Positions 22,413 through 32,300 of a stretch of 64,000 nt of DNA are shown here, piece by piece. The stretch comes from Lelliottia sp. JS-SCA-14 (GTDB lineage: Bacteria; Pseudomonadota; Gammaproteobacteria; Enterobacterales; Enterobacteriaceae). Numbering within the stretch: the stretch's first letter is position 1; each line of letters opens with the position of its first letter. The translations under genes and the position numbers were made by a program. The notes beneath the pieces were generated by a model. The model was not told the origin of the DNA and searched no databases. It saw only the letters and a program-made list of their open reading frames with translations. The stretch lies in NCBI RefSeq assembly GCF_035593345.1, contig NZ_CP141606.1, forward strand, positions 4,774,001 through 4,838,000, given 5' to 3'.

Positions 22413-23402
22413 TTAGCGTTTGCTGATCTGGTCGAAGGTACCGCCGTTAGAGAAGTGCTCTTTCTGCGCTTTCGCCCAGCCGCCAAACTCCTCGTCGATG
22501 GTGTACAGCTTCAGTTTCGGGAACTCGCTGTCATATTTCTTCGCCACCGCCGCATCGCGTGGACGGTAGAAGTTCTTCGCGGCGATCTCCTGGCCTTCAG
22601 GCGAGTAGAGATATTTCAGGTAGGCTTCTGCCACCGCTTTGGTGTCTTTCTTCTCGACCACTTTGTCGACGATGGAAACGGTCGGTTCCGCCAGAATCGA
22701 TTCGCTTGGCGTCACGATTTCAAACTTGTCTTTACCGAGTTCGTTGGTCGCCAGCAGCGCTTCGTTTTCCCACGCAATCAGCACGTCGCCGATACCGCGT
22801 TCAACGAAGGTATTGGTCGAGCCGCGCGCGCCGGAGTCCAGTACTTCAACGTTTTTGAACAGGGATTTGACGAAATCCTGGGCTTTGGCCTGGTCGCCGT
22901 TGTTGTGATGCAGGGCGTAGCCCCACGCCGCCAGATAGTTCCAGCGTGCGCCGCCAGAGCTTTTCGGGTTCGGGGTGATGACCGACACGCCTGGTTTAAT
23001 CAGGTCGTTCCAGTCATGAATCTGTTTTGGGTTGCCTTTACGCACCAGGAAGACGATGGTCGAGGTGTACGGCGCAGAGTTGTCCGGCAGGCGTTTGATC
23101 CAGTTTTTATCAATACGACCACGTTCCGCAATGGCGTCAACGTCATAGGCCAGCGCCAGCGTGACCACGTCGGCTTCAATGCCGTTGATGACGGAGGTCG
23201 CCTGTTTGCCTGAGCCGCCATGCGACTGGCGAATCACCACGTTATCGCCGGTTTCTTGTTTGTAGTGGGCCGCAAAGGCTTTGTTGTATTGATCGTAAAG
23301 CTCACGCGTCGGATCGTACGACACGTTCAGTAGCTGGATATCCTTCGCCAGAACGCTGCTTGATGCCAGCAATAACGTTAACCCCACGCCCCATTTATTC
23401 AT
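22413..23402 (-). CDS. sbp: periplasmic sulfate-binding protein
   Basis: A 329-residue substrate-binding protein that delivers sulfate (and thiosulfate) to the CysTWA importer. The signal peptide is [19 protein letters not shown], and the mature protein begins [17 protein letters not shown]. The [11 protein letters not shown] and [10 protein letters not shown] sulfate-contact loops are present. I start at MNKWG, matching E. coli exactly in length. CysB control with O-acetylserine is known for the family; I did not locate a site. Confidence 0.98.
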   Translation of the reverse strand: MNKWGVGLTLLLASSSVLAKDIQLLNVSYDPTRELYDQYNKAFAAHYKQETGDNVVIRQSHGGSGKQATSVINGIEADVVTLALAYDVDAIAERGRIDKNWIKRLPDNSAPYTSTIVFLVRKGNPKQIHDWNDLIKPGVSVITPNPKSSGGARWNYLAAWGYALHHNNGDQAKAQDFVKSLFKNVEVLDSGARGSTNTFVERGIGDVLIAWENEALLATNELGKDKFEIVTPSESILAEPTVSIVDKVVEKKDTKAVAEAYLKYLYSPEGQEIAAKNFYRPRDAAVAKKYDSEFPKLKLYTIDEEFGGWAKAQKEHFSNGGTFDQISKR

Positions 23403-23526
23403 CTTCCAACTCTCATTGTGTTGTGTTTGATGAATGCAGCGTGCCAGAAAGCGAACCAATGATTAAAGAATAAAAAAAGATTGGCTATAACGGAGTGGAA
23501 TAAAAAATGTTCAAAGGGAGAAAAAA

Positions 23527-23594
23527 GTAGGGCGGATAAGCGCAGCGCCATCCGCCTTTTTTTGCCCGGTGGCGCTGACGCTTACCGGGCCTAC
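23527..23594. repeat. pair of REP-like palindromes between pfkA and sbp
   Basis: Two REP units of opposite orientation, 23527-23556 (GTAGGGCGGATAAGCGCAGC onward) and 23564-23594 (GCCCGGTGGCGCTGACGCTT onward), are joined by a T-run. This is a BIME-like pair just after the pfkA stop. Confidence 0.82.
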
Positions 23595-23612
23595 GATGTT
23601 CGCGAGAGCTAA

Positions 23613-24575
23613 TTAATACAGCTTTTTCGCGCAGTCCAGCCAGTCACCTTTGAACGGACGCTTCATGTTTTCAATCGCGTCGATGATGTCATGGTGAACC
23701 AGTTTTTCGTTCTGAATACCGACGCAACGACCGCCGTGGCCCTGCAGCAGCAGATCGATGGCATACGCGCCCATACGGGAAGCCAGGATGCGGTCGTAAG
23801 GACCCGGTGAGCCGCCGCGCTGGATGTGACCCAGAACCGTGGCGCGGGTTTCGCGTTTGGTTTCGGTCTCGATGTATTTTGCCAGCTCGTCAACGTCGCA
23901 GATGTGCTCGGTAATCGCCACGATGGCGTGTTTCTTACCTTTCGCGATGCCCGCTTTGATTTCGTTAACCAGATCTTCGCGGCTGAATTCCACTTCTGGT
24001 ACCACGATGAACTCACAGCCGCCCGCGATCGCTGCCGCCAGGGTCAGGTCGCCACAGTAACGGCCCATCACTTCTACGATGGAGATACGCTGGTGAGATG
24101 AAGAGGTGTCACGCAGACGGTCAATCGCTTCAACAACGGTACCCAACGCGGTGAAGAAGCCGATGGTGTAGTCAGTGCCTTTGATGTCGTTGTCGATGGT
24201 GCCCGGTAGACCAATGCATGGGAAGCCCATTTCAGTCAGACGTTTTGCACCCATATAGGACCCGTCACCGCCGATAACCACCAGCGCGTCGAGGCCGCGT
24301 TTCTTCATGTTTTCGATAGCCACTTCGCGGATGTGCTCTTCGCGGAATTCCGGGAAGCGCGCAGAACCGAGGAAGGTACCGCCACGGTTAATCATGTCAG
24401 ATACGCTGTAGCGATCCAGTTGCACCATGCGGTCTTCATAAAGACCCAGGTAACCGTCATACACGCCAAAAATTTCCAGACCTTCTGTCAGCGCTGCACG
24501 CACAACTCCACGAATGGCAGCGTTCATGCCTGGCGCATCACCGCCGCTTGTCAACACACCGATTTTCTTAATCAT
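23613..24575 (-). CDS. pfkA: 6-phosphofructokinase I
   Basis: A 320-residue enzyme that phosphorylates fructose-6-phosphate with ATP and is the main control point of glycolysis. The ATP-site [13 protein letters not shown] (11-23) and [10 protein letters not shown] (101-110), and the catalytic PGTIDND with Asp128, are intact. Allosteric arginines are in the expected segments ([15 protein letters not shown]). The length matches E. coli. A Cra-type operator lies upstream. Confidence 0.99.
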   Translation of the reverse strand: MIKKIGVLTSGGDAPGMNAAIRGVVRAALTEGLEIFGVYDGYLGLYEDRMVQLDRYSVSDMINRGGTFLGSARFPEFREEHIREVAIENMKKRGLDALVVIGGDGSYMGAKRLTEMGFPCIGLPGTIDNDIKGTDYTIGFFTALGTVVEAIDRLRDTSSSHQRISIVEVMGRYCGDLTLAAAIAGGCEFIVVPEVEFSREDLVNEIKAGIAKGKKHAIVAITEHICDVDELAKYIETETKRETRATVLGHIQRGGSPGPYDRILASRMGAYAIDLLLQGHGGRCVGIQNEKLVHHDIIDAIENMKRPFKGDWLDCAKKLY

Positions 24576-24673
24576 GACTACCTCTGAACTTAGGAATGCA
24601 AAAATGAAATCTGTTGCCGGAAGACGTCTATTCGACCAACCAATACTGCAAATAGTATATCAATCACTTCCAG

Positions 24674-24687
24674 CTGAATTGATTCAG
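24674..24687 (-). promoter_or_regulatory. probable Cra (FruR) operator of pfkA
   Basis: CTGAATTGATTCAG is a near-perfect palindrome about 100 bp before the pfkA start. It fits the Cra core (TGAAnCnnTnCA-like) and a similar site represses E. coli pfkA. The rest of the 175-bp fieF-pfkA gap shows no gene. Confidence 0.6.
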
Positions 24688-24750
24688 GTCAGACCCAATG
24701 GCGGTAATTTATCCACAAAATGCTGGCCTGGCTCACTTTTTTACAACGAA

Positions 24751-25656
24751 TTACGAAAGCTCAAAATGTCCTTTGCCTTCCCTGGGTACGACTGAGCAGG
24801 GGTCCTGGTGAATAATCACGTCCGAACCCGGGAAACGCTGCAAAATCGCCTGCTCTACCTGTTCAGCCACTAAGTGGGCCTGAACCAGCGGTAAATTGTC
24901 TTCCATTTCTAAATGAATCTGAATAAAGCGGGTCGGCCCTGACTGCCGCGTACGAAGATCGTGAGCCCCGCTGACGCCGGGCCAGGAGGTGACGATTTCA
25001 AAGATTTCTTCTCGTTCGGTATCGGGAAGCGCGCGGTCGAGAAGCGATTGCACCGCTTCATACCCCATGCGCAGGGCGCTGTATAAAATATAAACCCCAA
25101 TCCCTAACGCGAACAATGCGTCGGCACGATGCCATCCGTACCACGCCAGTCCGAGCGCAATAAGAATCGCGCCATTCATCATAACATCAGACTGATAATG
25201 AAGCATATCCGCCCGTACCGCCTGACTTTGCGTCCTGCGAACTACCCAGCGCTGGAAAGTTACCAGAACAATTGTGCTAATAAGTGCGATAACGGTGACC
25301 ACCACGCCGACGCCCGGATCTTTCATCGGCGTCGGTGACGCCAGATGCTGAATCCCGGTCAAAAACAGGAACAGCGCCGAGCCGGAAATAAACATACTTT
25401 GCGCCAGCGCCGCCAGCGATTCCGCCTTGCCGTGGCCGAACGTGTGCTCTTCATCCGCCGGTTGCAGCGAATAGCGCACCACCAGCAGGTTAGTGAGGGA
25501 CGCGGCGATATCCACCAGCGAATCCACCAGCGCCGCCAGAATACTGACCGAGCCCGTATACCACCACGCAAAAATTTTGATGATCAGCAAACACGACGCC
25601 ATGACCGTCGCGGCGATTGCGGCACGGCTTACCAGCCTGCCATAGGATTGATTCAT
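24751..25656 (-). CDS. fieF: ferrous-iron/zinc efflux pump FieF (CDF family)
   Basis: A 301-residue cation diffusion facilitator exchanging Zn2+ or Fe2+ for protons in the inner membrane. Six transmembrane helices; Asp45 and Asp49 in ALVDSLVD and the HYQSD motif (His153/Asp157 in E. coli) form the transport site. The C-terminal cytoplasmic domain binds regulatory metal. The start is MNQSYGRL after AGGAG; five in-frame codons upstream are not conserved. It is followed by pfkA in the same direction. Confidence 0.97.
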   Translation of the reverse strand: MNQSYGRLVSRAAIAATVMASCLLIIKIFAWWYTGSVSILAALVDSLVDIAASLTNLLVVRYSLQPADEEHTFGHGKAESLAALAQSMFISGSALFLFLTGIQHLASPTPMKDPGVGVVVTVIALISTIVLVTFQRWVVRRTQSQAVRADMLHYQSDVMMNGAILIALGLAWYGWHRADALFALGIGVYILYSALRMGYEAVQSLLDRALPDTEREEIFEIVTSWPGVSGAHDLRTRQSGPTRFIQIHLEMEDNLPLVQAHLVAEQVEQAILQRFPGSDVIIHQDPCSVVPREGKGHFELS

Positions 25657-25745
25657 AAACACTCCTGTCATGCCATGCCGCTAGTATAACGGATGGAAAA
25701 GGAGTCAAAGGATGAATAAACGGTTAACAAACTTGAATGAAGGGC

Positions 25746-25803
25746 AAAAAAAACCCCCACATCATGTGGGGGAAGACAGGGATGGTGTCTATGGCAAGGA
25801 AAA
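25746..25803 (-). ncRNA. cpxQ: CpxQ small RNA (cpxP 3' UTR) including terminator
   Basis: The 3' end of cpxP matches the CpxQ sRNA that RNase E releases in Salmonella and E. coli. On the minus strand it starts TTTTCCTTGCCATAG, runs through a seed-like region, and ends with the terminator stem CCCCCACAT / ATGTGGGGG and eight T (58 nt in all). Known CpxQ acts with Hfq to repress envelope protein mRNAs under Cpx stress. Identification is from recalled sequence likeness. Confidence 0.85.
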
Positions 25804-25809
25804 CAGGGT

Positions 25810-26310
25810 CTACTGGTTACTACGGGTATTGCTACTGAAAAACTTTGTCTCAGAGCTTTGTTGCATCCGGGCAACCTCACGCAACTGGTCCATCCGTTGC
25901 TGATGTTTGTCGTTCAAAACCGCTTGCTGCTCGGGCGATAGCAGGTGGAACATCTGGTTGCGAACCCTGGCCATTTCGACCTGGCGGGCAACTTGTTCCT
26001 GCGCCATCTTTTCTGCCTGAGCGCGTACAGCGCTTTCGTCAAAATTTTCTGCGGTGACAAGGCGATGCATTGTCTCCATTTCGCTAACATTAACAGGGAG
26101 TCGATCGTGTCGTGCCCTGTGCATCAGATCTCGCATCTGTTGACGCTGATGTTCGGTTAAACTTATGCCGTCAAACATGTTGCTTTGGCCACTGTGCTGC
26201 GTAATACCCTCTGCCGAGGGACCGTTATCGCCGGTGATGACTCCAGCAGCCTGGCTAAGAGCACTAAACGCCAGTGTTGAGGCCATGACGGCAGCGGTAA
26301 CTTTGCGCAT
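25810..26310 (-). CDS. cpxP: periplasmic Cpx accessory protein CpxP
   Basis: A 166-residue periplasmic chaperone-like protein that inhibits CpxA and delivers misfolded pilins to DegP. The signal peptide is [20 protein letters not shown] (cleavage about residue 21-22). Two LTxxQ motifs appear as LTEHQ and LSPEQ, the mark of the CpxP/Spy fold. I use the ATG at 26310, since a GTG one codon earlier has no conservation. Its mRNA end encodes CpxQ. It is divergent from cpxRA. Confidence 0.95.
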   Translation of the reverse strand: MRKVTAAVMASTLAFSALSQAAGVITGDNGPSAEGITQHSGQSNMFDGISLTEHQRQQMRDLMHRARHDRLPVNVSEMETMHRLVTAENFDESAVRAQAEKMAQEQVARQVEMARVRNQMFHLLSPEQQAVLNDKHQQRMDQLREVARMQQSSETKFFSSNTRSNQ

Positions 26311-26390
26311 CACTTGCTCCCAAAATCTTTCGTGTCGCGATTCAACGAGAGCTAGTTTACGATTCGGGCTGCAAACATGCGTCAGGGGGT

Positions 26391-26405
26391 GTAAAACAAC
26401 GTAAA
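26391..26405. promoter_or_regulatory. CpxR box in cpxP-cpxR intergenic region
   Basis: GTAAA (26391-26395) and GTAAA (26401-26405) are separated by 5 bp, the exact CpxR-P consensus. It can activate cpxP (minus) and autoactivate cpxRA (plus). Confidence 0.88.
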
Positions 26406-26460
26406 GTCATGGATTAGATAGCCTTGATGTCGTAATTTCTGCCTCGGAGGTATTTAAACA

Positions 26461-27159
26461 ATGAATAAAATCCTGTTAGTTGATGATGACCGAGAGCTCA
26501 CATCCCTTTTAAAAGAGTTGCTCGACATGGAAGGCTTTAACGTTCTGGTTGCCCATGACGGGGAACAGGCGCTGAGTCTGCTTGACGACAGCATTGATTT
26601 GCTTTTGCTTGACGTGATGATGCCGAAGAAAAACGGTATCGATACGCTGAAAGAATTACGCCAGACACACCAGACTCCCGTTATCATGCTGACCGCGCGC
26701 GGCAGCGAACTGGATCGCGTTCTCGGCCTTGAGCTGGGCGCGGATGACTATCTGCCTAAACCCTTTAACGACCGTGAACTGGTCGCCCGTATCCGCGCGA
26801 TCCTACGCCGTTCCCACTGGAGCGAGCAGCAGCAGAATACGGACAACAGTTCTCCGACCTTAGAAGTGGACTCCCTGAGCCTGAACCCAGGTCGCCAGGA
26901 AGCAAGCTTCGACGGCCAGACGCTGGAACTGACCGGCACCGAGTTCACCCTGCTGTATCTGTTAGCGCAGCATCTCGGCCAGGTCGTCTCGCGTGAACAT
27001 TTAAGCCAGGAAGTGCTCGGCAAGCGCCTTACGCCGTTTGACCGCGCCATCGACATGCACATCTCTAACCTGCGCCGTAAGCTGCCGGAGCGCAAAGACG
27101 GTCACCCATGGTTTAAAACCCTGCGTGGTCGCGGTTATCTGATGGTTTCCGCTTCATGA
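26461..27159 (+). CDS. cpxR: response regulator CpxR
   Basis: A 232-residue OmpR-family regulator of the envelope-stress response. The receiver domain has the acidic pocket DDD (8-10), phospho-acceptor Asp51 in LLLLDVMMP and a conserved lysine in LPKPF. The C-terminal winged helix covers about 135-230. An AGGTATTTAAACA leader precedes the ATG. Its stop overlaps the cpxA start by 4 bp (ATGA), showing translational coupling. Confidence 0.98.
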   Translation: MNKILLVDDDRELTSLLKELLDMEGFNVLVAHDGEQALSLLDDSIDLLLLDVMMPKKNGIDTLKELRQTHQTPVIMLTARGSELDRVLGLELGADDYLPKPFNDRELVARIRAILRRSHWSEQQQNTDNSSPTLEVDSLSLNPGRQEASFDGQTLELTGTEFTLLYLLAQHLGQVVSREHLSQEVLGKRLTPFDRAIDMHISNLRRKLPERKDGHPWFKTLRGRGYLMVSAS

Positions 27160-28529
27160 TAGGCAGTTTAACCGCCCGCATCTTCGCCATTTTCTGGCTG
27201 ACGCTGGCACTGGTTTTAATGCTGGTTTTGATGTTGCCTAAACTCGACTCACGCCAGATGACGGAGCTTCTCGACAGCGAGCAACGTCAGGGCGTGATGA
27301 TCGAGCAACACGTGGAAGCCGAACTGGCAAACGACCCGCCTAACGATTTGATGTGGTGGCGCAGGCTGTTTCGCGCTATCGACAAGTGGGCGCCGCCCGG
27401 ACAACGCCTGCTGCTGGTCACCAGCGAAGGCCGCGTGATTGGCGCGGAACGCAATGAAATGCAGATCATCCGCAACTTCATTGGCCAGGCGGATAACGCC
27501 GATCACCCGCAGAAAAAGAAATATGGTCGGGTAGAGATGGTAGGGCCATTTTCCATCAAGGATGGGGAAGATAATTACCAACTCTATCTGATTCGCCCGG
27601 CGAGCAGCTCCCAGACCGACTTTATCAACCTGCTGTTTGACCGACCGCTGCTGCTGCTGATTGTCACCATGCTGCTGAGTTCTCCCCTGCTGTTATGGCT
27701 GGCGTGGAGCCTGGCGAAACCGGCGCGTAAGCTGAAAAACGCCGCCGATGAAGTGGCGCAGGGCAACCTGCGACAGCACCCGGAACTGGAAGCCGGGCCG
27801 CAAGAGTTCCTCGCCGCCGGGGCCAGTTTTAACCAGATGGTGACCGCGCTCGAGCGAATGATGACCACTCAGCAACGCCTGCTGTCGGACATCTCCCACG
27901 AGCTGCGCACGCCGCTGACGCGCTTACAGCTGGGCACCGCGCTGCTGCGTCGTCGCAGTGGTGAGAGCAAAGAGCTGGAGCGTATCGAGATGGAAGCGCA
28001 TCGTCTGGACAGCATGATCAACGATCTGCTGGTGATGTCGCGCAATCAGCAGAAAAACGCGCTGGTGAGCGAAACGGTGAAAGCCAATCACCTGTGGCAC
28101 GAGGTGCTGGACAACGCGGCGTTTGAAGCGGAACAGATGGGCAAGTCGTTCACCGTCAACTTCCCGCCTGGCCCATGGCCGCTGTACGGTAACCCCAACA
28201 CGCTGGAGAGCGCGCTGGAGAATATCGTGCGTAACGCCCTGCGGTACTCGCATACGAAGATTGAGGTGGCGTTCTCGGTCGATAAAGACGGCATCACCAT
28301 CAACGTGGATGATGACGGTCCTGGCGTGAGCCCGGAAGACCGCGAGCAGATTTTCCGTCCGTTCTATCGCACCGATGAAGCGCGCGATCGCGAATCCGGT
28401 GGGACAGGGCTGGGGCTGGCGATTGTTGAGACCGCCATTCAGCAGCATCGCGGCTGGGTGAAGGCCGATGATAGTCCGCTTGGTGGATTGCGGTTGACGC
28501 TGTGGTTGCCGCTGTACAAGCGTTCGTAG
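27156..28529 (+). CDS. cpxA: sensor histidine kinase CpxA
   Basis: A 457-residue inner-membrane kinase/phosphatase that senses misfolded envelope protein and phosphorylates CpxR. Two transmembrane helices (about 7-29 and 164-186) enclose a periplasmic sensor; a HAMP region follows. His248 in LSDISHELRTPLTRLQ is the autophosphorylation site, and the ATP lid motifs NIVRNALRYS, DDDGPGV and GGTGLGLAIV are complete. Size equals E. coli CpxA. Confidence 0.98.
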   Translation: MIGSLTARIFAIFWLTLALVLMLVLMLPKLDSRQMTELLDSEQRQGVMIEQHVEAELANDPPNDLMWWRRLFRAIDKWAPPGQRLLLVTSEGRVIGAERNEMQIIRNFIGQADNADHPQKKKYGRVEMVGPFSIKDGEDNYQLYLIRPASSSQTDFINLLFDRPLLLLIVTMLLSSPLLLWLAWSLAKPARKLKNAADEVAQGNLRQHPELEAGPQEFLAAGASFNQMVTALERMMTTQQRLLSDISHELRTPLTRLQLGTALLRRRSGESKELERIEMEAHRLDSMINDLLVMSRNQQKNALVSETVKANHLWHEVLDNAAFEAEQMGKSFTVNFPPGPWPLYGNPNTLESALENIVRNALRYSHTKIEVAFSVDKDGITINVDDDGPGVSPEDREQIFRPFYRTDEARDRESGGTGLGLAIVETAIQQHRGWVKADDSPLGGLRLTLWLPLYKRS

Positions 28530-28539
28530 TCGCTGTGGT

Positions 28540-28620
28540 GCCGGGTGGCGGCTGCGCCTTACCCGGCCTACAGGTTCGGTTTGGGTTTTGTAGGCCCGGT
28601 AAGCGTAGCGCCACCGGGCA
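28540..28620. repeat. pair of REP-like palindromes between cpxA and yiiM
   Basis: Units at 28540-28571 (CCGGGTGGCGGCTGCGCCTT onward) and 28589-28620 (GTAGGCCCGGTAAGCGTAGC onward) lie in opposite orientation between two convergent genes. No separate T-tailed terminator is seen, so the pair may end both transcripts. Confidence 0.82.
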
Positions 28621-28641
28621 ACGCAAGCCGCACGGAACCCC

Positions 28642-29316
28642 CTATTTCCCCCACAACCTCCGTGAATTATCCTCGATCTGTGCGCTAATACGCCGCTTCT
28701 GCATCGTTCTCGTCCAACTGGTGGATAACCCCGCTGCCGACAACAAACGACGATACTGCTCATCATCAAACGGCATATGCCACGCAATCGCGCAGGCATC
28801 ATAAACCGACACATCGCTCAGGCGAGAAGCCAGCTCCAGGGGCGCATCTGCCGACACCTGCCCTGCCAGAATCACCCGATACAGCCAGCCGGTTTTACCC
28901 GCCGTTTGCAGCTGCGCGGACATATCGCTGATGCCGAAATGGTAGTTAAGCTTAAAGCACGGCGAGCGCGGCTGCGTCACCTGAATCAACGCATCACCCC
29001 AGCGGAAAATATCGCCGATAAACACGTTCTGTTCGGTCATCCCGTCCGTCGACAGATTTTCACCAAACGCCGGGGCAACGAACAGATCCGCCTGCTCGGG
29101 AAATTCCCGCGCCCAGTGCTGATAGTGCTCGCGCGGATAGTGGCACAGCGCGCGCTCTGGCCCGCCGTGGATTTTCTTCTCGGCCTGCTCATCTCCCGCC
29201 AGCCCGAGTTCGGTCAGAGTCAGTTCGCCGTCGACCTGGACTTTGGCAATAGCGCTCGGGCGGCTGCCGTCGTAGTCCCTGATCTTCCCTGTAAACACAT
29301 TCACCGGATAGTGCAT
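28642..29316 (-). CDS. yiiM: MOSC-domain protein YiiM (6-N-hydroxylaminopurine resistance)
   Basis: A 224-residue molybdenum-cofactor-sulfurase C-terminal (MOSC) protein. E. coli YiiM detoxifies hydroxylated purine analogues using molybdenum cofactor. The MOSC motifs KIHGGPERALCHYPREHY and FGENLSTDGM are present, and the conserved cysteine of QPRSPCFKLNYHF is the probable cofactor ligand. I start at MHYPVNVFTGKI after AGGAG, as in E. coli. A terminator-separated adhesin gene lies upstream on the same strand. Confidence 0.94.
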   Translation of the reverse strand: MHYPVNVFTGKIRDYDGSRPSAIAKVQVDGELTLTELGLAGDEQAEKKIHGGPERALCHYPREHYQHWAREFPEQADLFVAPAFGENLSTDGMTEQNVFIGDIFRWGDALIQVTQPRSPCFKLNYHFGISDMSAQLQTAGKTGWLYRVILAGQVSADAPLELASRLSDVSVYDACAIAWHMPFDDEQYRRLLSAAGLSTSWTRTMQKRRISAQIEDNSRRLWGK

Positions 29317-29337
29317 GGTTCGTTGCTCCTTGAGGCA

Positions 29338-29365
29338 AAAAAAGCGAGCCCTCAGACTCGCTTTT
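29338..29365 (-). terminator. terminator of the adhesin gene
   Basis: On the minus strand the stem AAAAGCGAG / CTCGCTTTT, with a loop of about 8 nt, runs into a T-rich tail. It lies 30 bp beyond the stop of the large adhesin and before yiiM. Confidence 0.88.
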
Positions 29366-29394
29366 CCCTCTTCTGCGTGCAAGCTTTTTTGCCG

Positions 29395-32300
29395 CTATTG
29401 CACCGTCAGATCGACCGTCAGTTTGTAGTCAAACGTATAGCTGGAGTACCAGTCTTCGCCCCTGAAATTGATAATCCCGATGTAGTGCCCGGCTGGTAAC
29501 GTCGGGTTATCCGCCTTATCGAAGGTAAAGACCGCATAGATTGGCGCATCGGTCACCTCACAGGTTACCGCAGCGTTCAGTGGCCGCCGCGTGCAAAGAG
29601 ACTGGCGATAGCCTTTAACATTCACGCTGTACTGCTTTCCATCAGTGGCGACAAGGGCGATCGGCGTAGAGACACTCGCATAGCCCGAAGGCGCCCAGTC
29701 CAGTGACGTGGGTCCCACGGTCGGCGAGACGGTCACAAACCCTTGCGACGGGAAACCGACGATAGGCGGCGATTTGTATTCCGAGGTGGCAGAATTAATC
29801 ACCCAGCTATCGTTGATGTTATTGATAAACACCACGTTATCCACTTTCAGCGTTGAGCCACCCGCAGAAGCTTGTGCTGTGACGGCGGCCAGGCCGATGT
29901 CGTGACCTGAAAGGCTGACGTACGCCAAGCCATCATTGCTGGTCAGGGTGCTTGCTGCTGTCAGCTTGTTGAGCGACGTCGTCCACACCACTTCTGCATT
30001 CGGCACCAGGTTTCCGTGGGAATCTTTCACCGTGGCGGTATATTTCACCGTGTCCGCACCGTTAGCCGCGACGGTTGTTTTATCCGACGTTAATGTCACC
30101 ACCGTAGCGGTTTTGCTGTCGCCGATAAAACTCACTTTGGCGGCGTGCATCACTCCCCCCGTGACCGGCAGCGTTGCGGTAACCACCGCATCCCCGGCCT
30201 GGGTTGTCGAGCCCAGAATGCTCGCATTCCCCATCGCATCGGTGACGCTGCTGGTCCCGCTGAGCCCCAGAGAGGCACTGTCGCTGCTCCAGTTGACCGT
30301 GACGCCCGACAGATTATTCCCGTTACCGTCCTTCACGTTGGTCACCCAGGTCACTTTCTCCTGACCGTCCGCAACGGCCTTCGTTTTATCCGCTTTCAGG
30401 GTCTTAAGCGTGGCGCTGCGCGGATCGGCAATGTAATCGACCGTCAGCGTTTGCTTGCTGTTGTTGATCCCCACGCCGACGACCGTGGGCTTCGCGGTCG
30501 TCGCCATAAACGACGTCTCAGCGATACCATTGATATTGGTCACGCTGGACTCGCCTAACTGGAACACAACGCTGTCGTTGTCCGTGCGCCAGTACACTAC
30601 CGCGTTGCGGACCGGGTTATCGTTTTCATCTGTGACCAATGCCTGCAGCGAGACGGTATCGACCCCCGCCACCAGCCCTGTCGTCTGGCTCGCCACCAGC
30701 GACGCCACTTTCTCCGTGGCGGTATCAGATATGTAAACCATTATTGGCGAGGTTTTTTGCGTGCTGTTAAAGGTGGCAACAGCTCTCAGCGGCCCACGGT
30801 CTGTCGAGGTTATCGTGACGCTCGACTGGCCATTGGCATCCGTCGGCTGATTGTCCGCTGATAAGCTGTAATCCATCGATGAAATCACCGCATGCCAGCT
30901 GACCATCGCCTGCTTCACCACGTTGCCGTACTGATCTTTCACCACGGTCGACAGGGTAATGGGATCGCTGCCGTTAGCCGTGGCGGTGTTTTTATCGACA
31001 TCAATCGCCCCCGGCGTCGCGCTCTGCAGATCGGGCACGATGTCTAAGGTCAGCATTTTTGGGTTCTTATTGATCGCCCTCGCGGTAATCTGCGTCGGCA
31101 TGGCCAGCGTGCTGCCATAGGTCACCGAAGCGATCCCATTACTGTCCGTCATGCTGTTCTCAGCACTGAATTCCCCGCTGGCATTATCGCCGCTCCAGGT
31201 CACTTTCATGCCCTCAATCGGCAGACCATTGTCGTCTTTCACCACCGCAGCAAGCGTTACGGTATCCCTGCCCGCGGTGATGTCCGCCGTTTTATCGGCG
31301 GTCAGCGTACGCACTGCGGCCGTGGCGACATCTGCGGTAAAAGTGACGGGCTGTGAGGTCTCTTCATCGCCGTTCACGACGCCTTTAACGAGATAGCTAC
31401 CCAGTTGGTTAGCGCTCAGTTCGACGGAGACCTGACCTTGAGCGTCGCTGGTTACTGTGCTTTGCGAGAGCAAACCGGTGGACGGCGTGACCGACCACGC
31501 CACCGGGATGTTGTTCAGGGGATTGCCCGTTCTGTCCGTCACCTGGCCGCTGATGATGACTTTATCGACGCCATTCGCCACCGCCGTTGACTTGCTGGTT
31601 TTCAGACCGCCCAACTGTGCCGTCGAGACATCCCCAATCAACGTCACCACTGGCGCATTCCAGGCCGTGCCGCCCCCGGCTTTGGCGCTGACATTCACAT
31701 CCCCGGTTGTCTTCGAGGTCATGGTGACGGTCGCCACGCCGGTGGCATCCGTCCGGGACGTCGCCCCGGACAATTTCGCCGTCGCAGGCGTCGCCGCCCA
31801 GTTCACCAGCTGATCGTTGAGCGGATTCCCCTCGGCATCTTTCACCGTTGCGCTGTACGTCACCACATCGGTCCCGTTTGCCAGCGCCTGGGTTTTATCG
31901 ACCGTCACCGCCGTCACTTTGGCCGTTGCCGTATCGGCGATAAAGGTCATTTCCGCCGAGTTCACCGCCGCGCCCGCCGTTGAACTGGCCGACACGACCA
32001 CCGTGCCAGGATGTTCAGAGGTCACAGTGATGACGCTCTCGCCCTGCGCGTTCGCCGTGGTCTGCGCGTCACTCAGCGTGGCCTGGCCCTGAACCACCGT
32101 CCATTTCAGCGGCGCTGTCGCCACCGGATGATCGCTGGCATCGACCACTTTTGCCGTCAGCGTCACCCAATCGTTACCATTCGCCGTAGCCTGGGTTTTG
32201 TCGGCCTGCACGGATTTGGCGGTAGCCGTGGTGCTGTCAGAGGTAAAGCTCAGCGTGGCCGAGGTCTGCGTTTGCTCCCCCAGCTTCGCCGAAACCTCCA

